Positions 52,868 to 62,438 of a DNA stretch of 64,000 bases are shown piece after piece; the first letter of the stretch is position 1; each line of letters opens with the position of its first letter. The stretch lies in contig CAYSUS010000035.1 in assembly GCA_964434165.1 (NCBI GenBank), positions 4,661 through 68,660 of the forward strand. Direction: 5' to 3'. The notes below the pieces were generated by a model. The model saw only the letters and a list, made by a program, of their open reading frames with translations. It was not told where the DNA came from and ran no database searches. The translations under genes and the position numbers were made by a program. This stretch comes from CAYSUS01 sp964434165. Its GTDB lineage: Bacteria; Planctomycetota; Planctomycetia; Pirellulales; Thermoguttaceae.

Positions 52868-54376
52868 TCAGTACCAGTAGGACGCGCGCTCCACGCCGCC
52901 GTTGGCCGTGATGGCCGGATCGACCTTCACGACCGAAGGCGTGCCATCGACGAGGTCGTCGATGTTACCGTCGCTCACGTCCTCGGCGGTGCCGTCCTGA
53001 TCCTGATCGGACGTAATGCCCTTGTCGTTGGTCAGGTTCGTGTCCAGGGCGCCGTCAAGCCAAACGACGAACTCGTTCTCGGCTCTCACGGTCACCTTGC
53101 CACCATGAACGTTGACCGCATCGTACTTGGCCTCGATGCTGTTGACCCAGATCGTGCCCTCCAGGTCGTCACCGATGCCCTCGAACGTCCCGGACGTCTC
53201 GTCGGCGTAGAGACTCACGTCTCCTCCCTCCGAGACCACGTCGGTCAGCCAGACGCTCAGGGCCTTACCCGTCTTGGTGGGGTCGCCCATGTCCGGGCGT
53301 CCAATGAACACGTCCCGCTTGGCGTGGATGGGACCGGAGACCCAGACGAACACGCCGTCCAGGTGCACGTTACCGGCCCACGCCGGGCCCGCCGGGTTCG
53401 TCGTGTCGATGACCGGGTCGCCGTACTTGCTCAGGTCGAAGGTGAAGTTGATCGGGTCCGTGTACGGGCCATAGACCCACACACCCGCGTTCCACAGCTT
53501 GCCGGCATCGGTTCCGCCGAGGGCCGCGAAGCTAGCCGCCTTCACGCTGGGCATCCAGATCTGCAGGCCTTCCACTTGGGCGTTTACCGCGGAACCACCC
53601 GGCGTGTTGTCCTCGATCCTTCCCAGCCACATCTTGCCGGTCTCGCCCGAGTTGACGGCCAGGAAGGGAGCGGCCCCGCCAGCTTTGACGTCCAGGGTCG
53701 CGACGTTCTTGTAGGCGTCCAACGGGTTGACCATGTCGAACCAGGTGGCCCCCACCGTGTAACCGTCCTTGGTCAGTCCGTCAAAGGTCGACTTGGCGTA
53801 CGTCCAATCCTCGTCGTACTCCGTCCCGATCAACCACAAGTTCGACTTCGGGCCGTTGTGGACCGACTTGGTGATCTCCAGGACGGCGTCTTGGGCGTAG
53901 AGACTCGGGGCCACGTTCATCCTGTCGGCGGGAACCATCCCCCAGAACGCAGCATCATTGGCCCCGGGCCTGGCGGCCGCGGCGGCGAAGAAGCTTCCGC
54001 CGTTGGTGTCGATCTTGGCACCCTCACCGAACAGGATGCCGCCGGGGGCGAAGAAGTAGAGGCTCGCAGGACCACTGCCGTCGGTGCGGACTTCCCCGTA
54101 GATCTTCGCCAGGACGCCCGCGTCCACCTTGTTGAGCACTTCCGAACCGCCGGGCAGCAGCGCCTGGTACTCGAGGAAATTGCCCTTCTTCAGGTTGAAA
54201 GCACTCCAGTCCACGACCGCCTGAGCATTCGCAGCCAAGTTTACGGTGGCATTGTCCCCGCCTGTAACGACGACGCCAGGGGTGGGGGACGCCCCGGTCA
54301 TCTGTGCCACTGCCGGCACCGCCATTGCCATCAGCGCCAGGGCAATGGCCCAACTCATCACGCTCGTCACTCTCAT
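52868..54376 (-). CDS. TpsA-like filamentous-haemagglutinin-type exoprotein
   Basis: The 502-residue product has a signal peptide (MRVTSVMSWAIALALMAMAVPAVAQ) and an N-terminal two-partner-secretion (TPS) domain: ATVNLAANAQAVVDWSAFNLKKGNF and APGGILFGEGAKIDTNGGSFFAAAA, equivalent to the NPNGI region of FhaB. The rest is beta-helical, with strand-rich stretches such as FLAVNSGETGKMWLGRI and VSEGGDVSLYADETSGTFEGI. It is exported through a dedicated outer-membrane TpsB; one is encoded 4 kb away. GGAG lies 8-11 nt before the ATG. It is short for the family and has no C-terminal anchor. A strong terminator follows. Confidence 0.82.
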   Translation of the reverse strand: MRVTSVMSWAIALALMAMAVPAVAQMTGASPTPGVVVTGGDNATVNLAANAQAVVDWSAFNLKKGNFLEYQALLPGGSEVLNKVDAGVLAKIYGEVRTDGSGPASLYFFAPGGILFGEGAKIDTNGGSFFAAAAARPGANDAAFWGMVPADRMNVAPSLYAQDAVLEITKSVHNGPKSNLWLIGTEYDEDWTYAKSTFDGLTKDGYTVGATWFDMVNPLDAYKNVATLDVKAGGAAPFLAVNSGETGKMWLGRIEDNTPGGSAVNAQVEGLQIWMPSVKAASFAALGGTDAGKLWNAGVWVYGPYTDPINFTFDLSKYGDPVIDTTNPAGPAWAGNVHLDGVFVWVSGPIHAKRDVFIGRPDMGDPTKTGKALSVWLTDVVSEGGDVSLYADETSGTFEGIGDDLEGTIWVNSIEAKYDAVNVHGGKVTVRAENEFVVWLDGALDTNLTNDKGITSDQDQDGTAEDVSDGNIDDLVDGTPSVVKVDPAITANGGVERASYWY

Positions 54377-55451
54377 CAGTATGCTCCTTCGCGAAAGCAT
54401 GAAAAAACGGAACGGACTCACCTCAGTCAACCAGCATCAGTTGCGTGCTCCGTTGAAGGGAAACACAACTCAACGCTCTCGTCTTCTCGGACTCGTCGGA
54501 AAGCTCCTTCCTCTTAGTGGATTCAACTCAACCGGCCCGGCACGCTGGTCCCGAGCAACACGACGACGTCAATCGGAGTCTGGTTCAAGGTCAGCGGCAG
54601 TGCTCAGCGCTCCTGCGGGGCCGGAAAGGTCTTCGCGCAAGGCCCTGCGTCAAAACCATCCCAGTCCCTTCAGGTTGTGTCGCCAACCCAGTGTGACCGG
54701 AAATCTACCGGGACGTTGTACGTATTTCAAGCCGCCCCCCAGAAAGAAAACCGGATCGCAGGCTCGTGCTTCCGTAGTCGCAGGGCACCGATTGGATAAG
54801 ATGGGATCCATGGGAAACTTGATGTGCGCTGCTTGGGAAATATGGATAAACTCGGAAAACCTGTTCAACGCGCTCGATCCGTTTCGATTCCTGCTGATTC
54901 GCCGGGAATCCGCGCGACCAAGGGAACCAGGGCGGTCCGAACTCGCAGCCGAAGCAAGAACGCCGCGAGGATAGAAGACCGCCTGCTTCGCAGCAGTACA
55001 AGACCTTTCGAAGAAAGACGGCAGCGACGATCGCGCGGGAGGAGGCGAAGGTCCATGGAAGACCGCCGCCGATTCGTTGAGGACTGCCGACGAGATGGAT
55101 GGGGTGTGAGACGGACCGCGCGGCGAAGGCCCTCGGGTGTGCGGACTCCAGGTCGGCGCCGGGGATGTCGGCCGGATGCGGGCGGGACTCCGGCAGGAAG
55201 AGTGCTCCGCGGTCGAAAGGGTGATCGCCGGCCGCGACAACAGGTGTGAAATGACCTATACTCCGAACGCGCATTGGCGTCGTGCATCCCGCTGCTTGAC
55301 GGGGAAAGCCGCTCCAACGACAATGGGAACCGTCTCGGTTCTCGGAGGGTTGCCTTGGACGGACTCCGGGAGACGCAAGCGGTTGCGCACGCCTGGAATC
55401 CCCGTTTGTCGGCCGGCAAACGACTCGGTCACCGGCCGCGGTCCATTCGCC
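54377..55451. other. 1,075-bp intergenic region, no gene seen
   Basis: It separates the TpsA-like gene from the divergent O-methyltransferase gene. The frames on both strands are Arg/Ser-rich without signatures or ribosome-binding sites. The composition is lower in GC near 54400-54560 and 54660-54860, which probably contain promoters in both directions. A TTCGCGAA palindrome sits near 54388, next to the TpsA start. Confidence 0.45.
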
Positions 55452-56495
55452 ATGCTGTTCTCCAGAACGAAGCCGCCGGAACTGCCGAGCGTCTCCGCCT
55501 TCGGGGTTCTGGAGATGGTCCATCTGGCTCGCGCGTACCACATCGTTGCCCGGCTCAAGATCGCGGACCTTCTTGCGGAGCGCGGGATGACGGCGGAGGA
55601 GCTTGCCGCCGCCACGTCGGTTCACGCGCGGTCGTTGTATCGGGTGATGCGAACCCTGGCCGCGTTCGACGTGTTCGCGGAGGACGACGCCGGCCGGTTC
55701 ACCCTGCGGCCCGACGGCCATCTGCTGCGGAGCGACGTTGTCGGGTCGGTGCGTCAATGGACGGTCCTGGCCGGTTTGGAGGAGAGCTGGGCGGCGTTCG
55801 GAGAGGCCATGGACGTCGTCAAGACAGGAGAGGACGGGTTTCGCCTGGCGCACGGCAAGGGTCTGTACGAACTGGCGGAAGAGCCGGGGCACGAAGAACT
55901 GCGCGAGGCCTTTGTCGCGGGAATGAGCTGCTGGACGCAGTGGCAGGCCGAAGTCGTCGTCAAGTCCTATTCCTTCGCGTCGTTCCGCCGAGTCGTGGAC
56001 GTGGCCGGCGGCAAAGGAAGGCTGATCGCCCAGATCCTGCGCGCGCACGCCGACGTGCGGGGCGTCCTGTTCGATCAGCCGTTCTCCGTCGAGTCGGCCC
56101 GGGCCGAGCTGCGCGAAGCCGGCGTTCTCGACCGGTGCGAGCTCGTGGGAGGAAGCGTCCTCCAAAGCGTTCCCGCCGGGGCCGACGGCTACCTGCTGAA
56201 GCACGTGTTGCGAGACTGGAGCGACGAGGAGTCGGTCGGGATCCTGAGGAACGTCCGCGAGGCCATGGCGCCCGGGGCGACCCTGTTCCTGATCGACGGC
56301 GTGATCGATCCGCGCAGCGGCGTCGATCGGCTTCAGAAGCTGATCGATCTGGAGCAGATGTTCTGGCTGACCGGCGGCCTGCGAACGCAGAGGGAATGGG
56401 ACGCCCTGTTGGAGGCCAGCGGTTTCGAGCGCGTGACCACCGTGGCCACCGAGGTGGTGGACATGAGCATCATGGTCGCTCGGAGGAAGAGTTAG
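55452..56495 (+). CDS. SAM-dependent O-methyltransferase (Methyltransf_2-like)
   Basis: The 347-residue protein has an N-terminal winged-helix dimerisation domain (about 20-110: LARAYHIVARLKIADLLAERGMTAEELAAATSVHARSLYRVMRTLAAF) and a C-terminal SAM-binding domain with VVDVAGGKGRLIAQIL (about 178). A catalytic-His-like LLKHVLRDWSDEE segment lies near residue 250. This layout matches small-molecule O-methyltransferases such as those acting on polyketides and phenolics. It heads a plus-strand run with the tandem SDR gene 65 bp downstream. The ATG at 55452 is the closest to the conserved domain; the longer frame upstream is not credible. Confidence 0.85.
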   Translation: MLFSRTKPPELPSVSAFGVLEMVHLARAYHIVARLKIADLLAERGMTAEELAAATSVHARSLYRVMRTLAAFDVFAEDDAGRFTLRPDGHLLRSDVVGSVRQWTVLAGLEESWAAFGEAMDVVKTGEDGFRLAHGKGLYELAEEPGHEELREAFVAGMSCWTQWQAEVVVKSYSFASFRRVVDVAGGKGRLIAQILRAHADVRGVLFDQPFSVESARAELREAGVLDRCELVGGSVLQSVPAGADGYLLKHVLRDWSDEESVGILRNVREAMAPGATLFLIDGVIDPRSGVDRLQKLIDLEQMFWLTGGLRTQREWDALLEASGFERVTTVATEVVDMSIMVARRKS

Positions 56496-56560
56496 CGTCG
56501 GCCGAGACCGCGGCGCGTTCTTCTCCGCGTCGAGCGGCGTGCCGGGGCCTCTTGAATCCA

Positions 56561-58240
56561 ATGATGGACGAGCTCGCTCACAGCTCTTTGCGCGACAAGG
56601 TGGCCGTCGTCACGGGCGGCGCCAGCGGGATCGGCAGAGCGACTGCCTTGCGCCTGCTGCGGGAAGGGATGGCCGTCGTCGTCGGCGACATCAACCCCAC
56701 GACGAGCGTGGAACTGGTCTCGCTCGCGCGGGAGCAGGGGGTAGGGCAGCGCCTCCGCCTGGTGCTGTGCGACGTGTCGGTGGAAGGAGACATGACGCGC
56801 CTGGTCCGCTTCGCCTGCGAGCAGTTCGGGCGACTCGACTGCATGGTGAACAATGCCTCCGTGCGCGGGGCGAGGGGCCCTCTGACCGGCGTCTCGGTCG
56901 ATGATTGGGACCGAACGCAGGCGATCGTCCTGCGAAGCGTGTTTCTGGGCACGAAACACGCCGCCCTCGTCATGCGCGATCAGGCCGGGGGCGGATGCAT
57001 CGTGAACGTCTCCGCAACCGCCGGATTGCGCGGGGGATGGGCGGCGGCCGCCTACTCCGCCGCCAAGGCAGGGGTGATCGGCCTGACGCGTTGTGCCGCA
57101 GCGGAGTTGGCCTCCACGCGCATCCGATGCAATGCGGTGGTGCCCGGGGCTGTCTCAACGCCCCGCGCGTTTCCGGAGCGTCACGGCGAGGACTCGAATC
57201 GGGTCCCGCTTGCGCGGCCGGAGCGGCCCGATTCCGGCGTCCCGGAGGACATCGCCGCGGTGGTGGCCTTTCTCGCCAGCGATGATGCCCGGTTCGTCGT
57301 CGGCCAGGAGATCGTCGCCGACGGGGGACGGGTCTCTTGCCGCAGCCGGGGGCACGTGTCCGATGAAGGCAGTTCCGGCGGGAACGCCACCGTCGAATGG
57401 ACGCGCGCGGCGGGCCCCGGGAGCTTCGACTGGGGGACTTCGCAGGAGCGCGGTCCCGAGGCGAGCGCGGCCGACCTCGGGCTCGTCCTGAGCGGAGCTG
57501 GGGGCGGGGAAACCGCCCGGCCGCCGCGGCACGTCCTCATCACGGGCGTCAGCCGGGGGCTCGGTTACGCCCTGGCCGAGCGAATGGTCGAGCTGGGGCA
57601 CACGGTCAGCGGATGCGCTCGGTCCGCGGAAGCCATCGCCCGCCTGAACGCCCAGTGGGGCCGCCCGCATCGATTCGATGCGGTGGACGTGGCCGACGAC
57701 CATCAGGTGGCCCAATGGAGCCGGCAGCTTCAGGAGGAATCGCGCGTTCCTGATCTGCTGGTCAATGGCGCCGCCGTCGTGGGGAGCGAGCCGACGCAAT
57801 TGTGGCGGCAGTCGCCGGAGAACTTCGAGCACGTCTTTCAGATCAACGTGTTTGGGATGGTGAACGTCCTGCGGCACTTCGTCCCGCTGATGCTCCGTCG
57901 GCTCCGCGGCGTCATCGTCAACTTCAGTTCGGGCTACGGACGCGAGGCGGCACCGAAGACCGGGCCGTACTGCGCTTCCAAGTGGGCGGTTGAGGGTCTG
58001 ACCCGGGTCCTGGCGAGCGAGCTCCCGGTGCAGAGAATGGCGGCGGTTTCGCTGCACCCCGGCATCGTGCACACGGAAACGATGGAGGGGGCTTTCGGCG
58101 AGTTCGCCGAGCGATACTCCAAGCCCGAGCGGTGGGCCAGGATCGCGGCCCCCTACCTGCTCAGCCTGGGCCCGGGGGACAACGGCCAGGCGCTCTCGGT
58201 GCCGGGGATGACCGCGTTTCGAGGGAAGAGGGGGGGCTGA
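56561..58240 (+). CDS. tandem fusion of two short-chain dehydrogenase/reductase domains
   Basis: The 559-residue product holds two complete SDR domains in one frame. Domain one (about 10-260) has TGGASGIG (18-25), Asp after the beta-2 strand (GDINPT, suggesting NAD(H)), and the active-site Tyr165 and Lys169 (YSAAK). A Gly/Ser-rich linker of about 60 residues (260-320) joins it to domain two (about 322-540): TGVSRGLG, NFSSGYG and Tyr470-x3-Lys474 (YCASK). Both catalytic sets look intact. It probably carries out two successive alcohol or ketone oxidoreductions in a tailoring pathway, and is 65 bp after the methyltransferase gene. An ATG 3 bp downstream is an equally good start. Confidence 0.85.
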   Translation: MMDELAHSSLRDKVAVVTGGASGIGRATALRLLREGMAVVVGDINPTTSVELVSLAREQGVGQRLRLVLCDVSVEGDMTRLVRFACEQFGRLDCMVNNASVRGARGPLTGVSVDDWDRTQAIVLRSVFLGTKHAALVMRDQAGGGCIVNVSATAGLRGGWAAAAYSAAKAGVIGLTRCAAAELASTRIRCNAVVPGAVSTPRAFPERHGEDSNRVPLARPERPDSGVPEDIAAVVAFLASDDARFVVGQEIVADGGRVSCRSRGHVSDEGSSGGNATVEWTRAAGPGSFDWGTSQERGPEASAADLGLVLSGAGGGETARPPRHVLITGVSRGLGYALAERMVELGHTVSGCARSAEAIARLNAQWGRPHRFDAVDVADDHQVAQWSRQLQEESRVPDLLVNGAAVVGSEPTQLWRQSPENFEHVFQINVFGMVNVLRHFVPLMLRRLRGVIVNFSSGYGREAAPKTGPYCASKWAVEGLTRVLASELPVQRMAAVSLHPGIVHTETMEGAFGEFAERYSKPERWARIAAPYLLSLGPGDNGQALSVPGMTAFRGKRGG

Positions 58241-58299
58241 ACGGAGCCGGTGGCCGCGGCGACCCGGTGTTCAGTAAGCCAGTCGCCTGGGGCGAGAGG

Positions 58300-60120
58300 T
58301 CAGCGTGAGATCGTCAGCGCCACGTGCGGACGGCCTCCCGCGTCGCCGAGCGGGAAGGTCAGGTCCTCGACCCTCCAGCCGTAGGCCGCCCTGAGTCGGA
58401 TCCAGGGGCCGAACCGGTAGCGGAGCCCGACCCCCGTGCCGCTGATCGACTTGTACTGCTCCTCAAGAAGCAACGGCTCGGCGTTCTTCGCCCAGACCCC
58501 GCCCACGTCGAAGAACGCGAAGGCCTGGAACTCATCCTCGACGGGGCGCACGGACCCGTACAGACGCGTCGTGCGCAGGTATCGGTGGAGACCGAGCGAT
58601 TTGTAGCGCGTGGCCAGCTCGTTATCGACACACCATCCGGAGTCGCCGTTCAGCGAGTACGTGTCGAAGCCGCGCACGGAGCCCTCGCCGCCCAGTCCTA
58701 TCGTTTCGATCGGAAGGAGACGCTCGTCCGCCCACTGGCCGCGGGCGAGGACGTTCCACTGCCATGTCTCTCCCAGGTAGCGGGTCGCGGTGACGGCCCC
58801 GGTCGCGTAAACATACTCGGCGCTTGCGCCGAATCGCAACTGCTCGAACTGCTCCGTCTCGTTGTCGGCCGAGAATCCGCCGGGGCTCCAGAGCAGCTCC
58901 GTTTCCAGGGAAAGGAAGCCTTTGGGGTAAACGTAGGACTCCGTGTACCCGAAGGCCAGTTGGGCGATATCTGGCGAGGTCTGGCTGACAAGCAGGCCGC
59001 CGAAGTCGAGATTCGTGTTCGTCTCCTTGAAGTCGAATCCGAAGGTGAAACGTCTTTCGCGCCGGCTCGTTTCCCTGCTGTCCACGCACAACAGCTTGAG
59101 GTAGCGGAAGGAGGTCTGCCAAACGGCACCGTCCTGATTGAAGGGAGGCGGCAACGGCGACACCGTCGTGCCGTAGTACCCGTAGAGTGAGAGAAGGTCC
59201 CTGTTGTTGAAGGGAATGAGGTAAGAGCACGAATGGACCTGGACCTTCTGGAAATCCGGCGTCGCGAGGTAACTGTAGTTGAGCAGTTGGTCCATTCCGA
59301 ACACGTTTCCGTGCGTCACGCCGAACTGCAACCGCTCGATGTCGAGGAACCGCGTTCCGTTGTCGGCGTACATGAAGGAGCTTCGGATGGGAAAATCCTC
59401 CTCCACGGCGAGGTCGAGATCGACGCGCCCTTCCTCGTCGGAGGGATTCATCTCGAGGGTCACGTCGCGGAACTCGCTGCGGTTGAGCCAGCGGAGATCC
59501 TCGTTCAGGCGCGAGCCGCGGATGAACGCTCCGGCCTGCGTGTCCAGTTGCGCGCATAACCAACGGGGGCACGTGTACTCGTTCCCGTGGAAGCGGATCC
59601 GGTTCACTCGGGCTTCGAGAATCACGATCTGGACCGTCCCCGAGGACGTGTCCTGGTTCGGTACCAGCACACCCACCACGGGCATGTCGTGACGCCGGTA
59701 GAACTCGGTGATCTCCTTGCGCAGGGCCTTCAAGTCCTCGACAGACAACGAGCGGTTCAAGTACCGCTGGAGCCTCGCCCGGAAGCGGGGAGACCTGGCC
59801 ATCAAGAGCGGACGTTCCGTCTTCGTCTGAATCCCCGGTAGCTCGGGAGCGATCAGCTTGACCTTGGTCGAGGAATCGAGGAAGAGCAGGCCCTTCAACT
59901 CGTCCACGACGACCGCGTCGGAAGCCACGCCTTGGTCGGGCTGCGGCCGGATCTCAGGCAAAGCCGAAGGCTCACGTCGCGGGGGTGGCAGGATCGGCTG
60001 GTACCGCGCACCCGGCAGCAAGTCCGAGGCGGACTGGGCATGCAGGTGCGCGGCGCTGAGCGACGCGAGGGCAAGGACCCCCACCGCGAGGGAACGTGAA
60101 ACTCCGCTTGATGTCGGCAT
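58300..60120 (-). CDS. TpsB (ShlB/FhaC/HecB-family) outer-membrane transporter
   Basis: The 606-residue product has a signal peptide (SLAVGVLALASLSAAHLHAQ), a Pro-rich linker, POTRA-type sequence (about 75-230: RYLNRSLSVEDLKALRKEITEFYRRHDMPVVGVLVPNQDTSSGTVQIVI) and a 16-strand-type beta-barrel. The RGF signature, GSVRGFDTYSLNGD near residue 480, is the conserved loop-6 motif of the Omp85/TpsB superfamily. It secretes a TPS-domain partner across the outer membrane; the TpsA-like protein encoded at 52868-54376 is the natural candidate. The C-terminus ends in alternating hydrophobic residues with terminal Ile-Ser-Arg rather than the usual aromatic residue. The ATG at 60120 starts the signal peptide. 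Confidence 0.85.
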   Translation of the reverse strand: MPTSSGVSRSLAVGVLALASLSAAHLHAQSASDLLPGARYQPILPPPRREPSALPEIRPQPDQGVASDAVVVDELKGLLFLDSSTKVKLIAPELPGIQTKTERPLLMARSPRFRARLQRYLNRSLSVEDLKALRKEITEFYRRHDMPVVGVLVPNQDTSSGTVQIVILEARVNRIRFHGNEYTCPRWLCAQLDTQAGAFIRGSRLNEDLRWLNRSEFRDVTLEMNPSDEEGRVDLDLAVEEDFPIRSSFMYADNGTRFLDIERLQFGVTHGNVFGMDQLLNYSYLATPDFQKVQVHSCSYLIPFNNRDLLSLYGYYGTTVSPLPPPFNQDGAVWQTSFRYLKLLCVDSRETSRRERRFTFGFDFKETNTNLDFGGLLVSQTSPDIAQLAFGYTESYVYPKGFLSLETELLWSPGGFSADNETEQFEQLRFGASAEYVYATGAVTATRYLGETWQWNVLARGQWADERLLPIETIGLGGEGSVRGFDTYSLNGDSGWCVDNELATRYKSLGLHRYLRTTRLYGSVRPVEDEFQAFAFFDVGGVWAKNAEPLLLEEQYKSISGTGVGLRYRFGPWIRLRAAYGWRVEDLTFPLGDAGGRPHVALTISR

Positions 60121-60820
60121 GGAGAGACGTCCGGCGTGGATTGGGCTGAATGCGGATGGGCGCGGGATCCATCGCGCTTGCGGCCGAGGCACACAGTCAC
60201 GTTATCGTCTGCCACCAACGGAGCAGTTGCAGCAAAACGCTTACCATCGGTCTATTGGTTACCTTCAGGCCGCGGCGTTTCTGCGGCAGAACAGGTATTT
60301 CCGGAACAGACCCCCCAAAACCCTCTTCTTGGGCTTCCTTCACAATCTCCCTCAAACGAGTTATTGGAGGCACGGTCCCGTCGCGTGTCGGCTCCCTCTG
60401 GCCGCGCTGCCCAAGTGCATGGCATGTTCCGCCTCTTCCGGCTCGAGGTGCGAGCGCGGCGGTCTGTTGCGCATGGCGACGCGGCTAGGCTCGCCGAGTT
60501 GCAGGACCGACGCAGAAGGCCCGTTCCTGCCCGACCGGCGCTTGACTCTCGCCTCGCGGGAGGGTAGATTGCCAAGCCCTGCGTGAGCGTGCATGGATGG
60601 CCTCGGCGGAAGCCGCTGGTGCTGTTCTGCGCCCGTGCGGTTGCGGCGCGCGGATCCTTGCCTGCTTCGCGGACCTGGCCTGGGACATGCGGCGCGCTTC
60701 GCAACCGTCCCGAGCCCGCCCGGCGGACGCCGGCGCCGTGCCCGGCGTCTAAAAGGCGGCGGCGGGGACTACGAGCGATCTCCGCCCGCACCGCAAACCT
60801 CCACGCATCGGACTGCCGTC
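60121..60820. other. 700-bp divergent intergenic region, no gene seen
   Basis: It separates the TpsB gene from the dehydrogenase gene. Its first 250 bases are lower in GC than the surroundings and probably contain the TpsB promoter. I could not define a promoter on either strand, and no frame has a ribosome-binding site plus family signature. Confidence 0.45.
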
Positions 60821-61750
60821 ATGCCTTCTGAGCCCCCCGTGGACGTGCAAAGGGTGTCCGTCGTCGGCGCCGGCCCCATGGGCCAGCAGATTGCGCTGCA
60901 AGCCACGTTGCGCGGCTTCGACGTGGTCTTGTACGATGTCAGTCCCAAGCCGCTGGAGCGCTTCGCGCGTTTCATGGAGCGACCCGAGGCGACGCTTCGC
61001 CTGGAGGCACCGTTTCTGTTCGAGGGCGCGTCAAGCGGCTCCCGGGACCCGGCCCAGGCGTTCCGTCGGATCACGCGCAGCACCGATCCTCGGGACGCCG
61101 CTGATTGTGATCTGCTCGTGGAAAGCGTGTCCGAGAAGGCGGCGGCCAAGAGGCAGGTCTTCGCCCAGTTCAACGCGGTGTGTCCTTCGCATACGGTCTT
61201 CACGACGAACAGCTCCGCGATTCTCCCCTCGGCTTTGGCCGCCGACTCCGGGAGGCCGGGCCAGTTCGCCGCGCTGCATTTCGCGTTGGGCGACTGGATC
61301 GTGGAGATCATGGCGCATCCGGGCACGACCCCGCAGACCGTGGCCACGATCGACCGCTTCGCTCGACAGATCGCTGACCTGGCGGTGCACTGCCAACGCG
61401 AGTCGCAAGGCTACGTCCTGAATCGACTCCTGATGTGGGTCAACGCGGCGGCGCTCGATCTGGCCGCGGAAGGGGTTGCCACTCCGGAGGACATCGACCG
61501 TCTGTTCATGCGCTCCTTCCGAGCGAAGATCGGCCCGTTCGGCGCGCTGGACGGAATCGGACTGGATACCGTGTATGCGATTACCGTGGCGATGCGCAGC
61601 GCAGGGAAAGACCCCGCGGGACGGCAGCGTCTGGCGTTGCTCAAGCAGTACCTGGATCGGGGAATGGTTGGGCGGAAGGAGGGGGCAGGTTTCTACCGCT
61701 ATCCTGGCCCGGCTTTCGAGGAGCCGGGCTTCGCGGGCAACGCACGATAG
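60821..61750 (+). CDS. 3-hydroxyacyl-CoA dehydrogenase-family protein
   Basis: The 309-residue protein has an NAD-binding Rossmann domain with GAGPMG (16-21) and YDVS, LLVESVSEKAAAKRQVFAQF, TTNSS, and a C-terminal helical domain (about 180-300: VLNRLLMWVNAAALDLAAEGVATPEDIDRLF, GPFGALDGIGLDTVYAI, GAGFYRY). The substrate-site His153 is kept, but the usual H-F-F/M-N-P is H-F-A-L-G-D, so the acyl-CoA site may be altered. Stand-alone enzymes of this kind act in beta-oxidation or in polyketide and lipid tailoring. The ATG at 60821 directly precedes the Rossmann motif. Confidence 0.83.
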   Translation: MPSEPPVDVQRVSVVGAGPMGQQIALQATLRGFDVVLYDVSPKPLERFARFMERPEATLRLEAPFLFEGASSGSRDPAQAFRRITRSTDPRDAADCDLLVESVSEKAAAKRQVFAQFNAVCPSHTVFTTNSSAILPSALAADSGRPGQFAALHFALGDWIVEIMAHPGTTPQTVATIDRFARQIADLAVHCQRESQGYVLNRLLMWVNAAALDLAAEGVATPEDIDRLFMRSFRAKIGPFGALDGIGLDTVYAITVAMRSAGKDPAGRQRLALLKQYLDRGMVGRKEGAGFYRYPGPAFEEPGFAGNAR

Positions 61751-62438
61751 CGGGGGCGCGCCGGCCAGACGCCGCGCGATCCCGATATGCCGACAGCCCG
61801 GCCTCCGGGGTCTGTGAAGACACATCTGACTCATGCGGCCACTCGGGTCCGACGTCCGGGCAACCTGGAAGCCTTTGGTTCGGCCTCGTTGACGACCTCC
61901 TACGCGGCAACTAGAATCTTCACTCGCACCTGCGGGAAGTTGGGGTCAAATAGGATAACTGGGAGGGCCGAAAAGGAGGGCGCGGAGAACGGTGACGCGC
62001 CCTTCCAAGTTGTTCGAGGGAAACCTCTTAGGGCTTGCGGACGCCTTCGGTACGTTTTTCCACGCTGTGCTTCCCCCCAACATTGGCTATAGCTCATGGG
62101 CCGATAAGGACCCTCGCCCGTGCCGGGGAATCCGGGGTGCTCGAGGTGTTCATGCGATTTTGGGGAGTGCGGCCTTCGTGGGCCGCGCTTTGCGGCTTGC
62201 TGAGGCGGGAAGAGCACCCGACCGGCGGAATCCGAGCAGGCGACCTGCCTCTCTGCCGGTGCGGTATGCGGTGGGGTTTCAAGCCCGCCGCGTCGGATCT
62301 CCACGGACGGTACCGGCCGTTTTGCCCCGCGTGAGCAGGGACGCCTGCGCGTACAGAGTTTTCAGGAGTTGTTGAAGGTTGGATTGAACCTGCTGGGATC
62401 GTTTCCCGGGAGGTGGCCGACGGCGCACGGGATCCTCG
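61751..62438. other. 688-bp intergenic region, no gene seen
   Basis: It lies between the dehydrogenase gene and the reductase-SCP2 gene on the same strand. Some frames are open on both strands but none has a family signature or good start context. A promoter for the downstream gene is likely here, but I could not locate it. Confidence 0.45.

Noticed and set aside
54388..54395. TTCGCGAA palindrome ahead of the TpsA-like gene as a further operator
   Set aside because: It has no spacer between the half-sites and stands alone, unlike the eight dyads with N(3-4).
54865..55419. Arg/Ser-rich 184-codon minus-strand frame in the TpsA-methyltransferase gap
   Set aside because: There is no family signature, no ribosome-binding site, and the composition is that of random GC-rich sequence.
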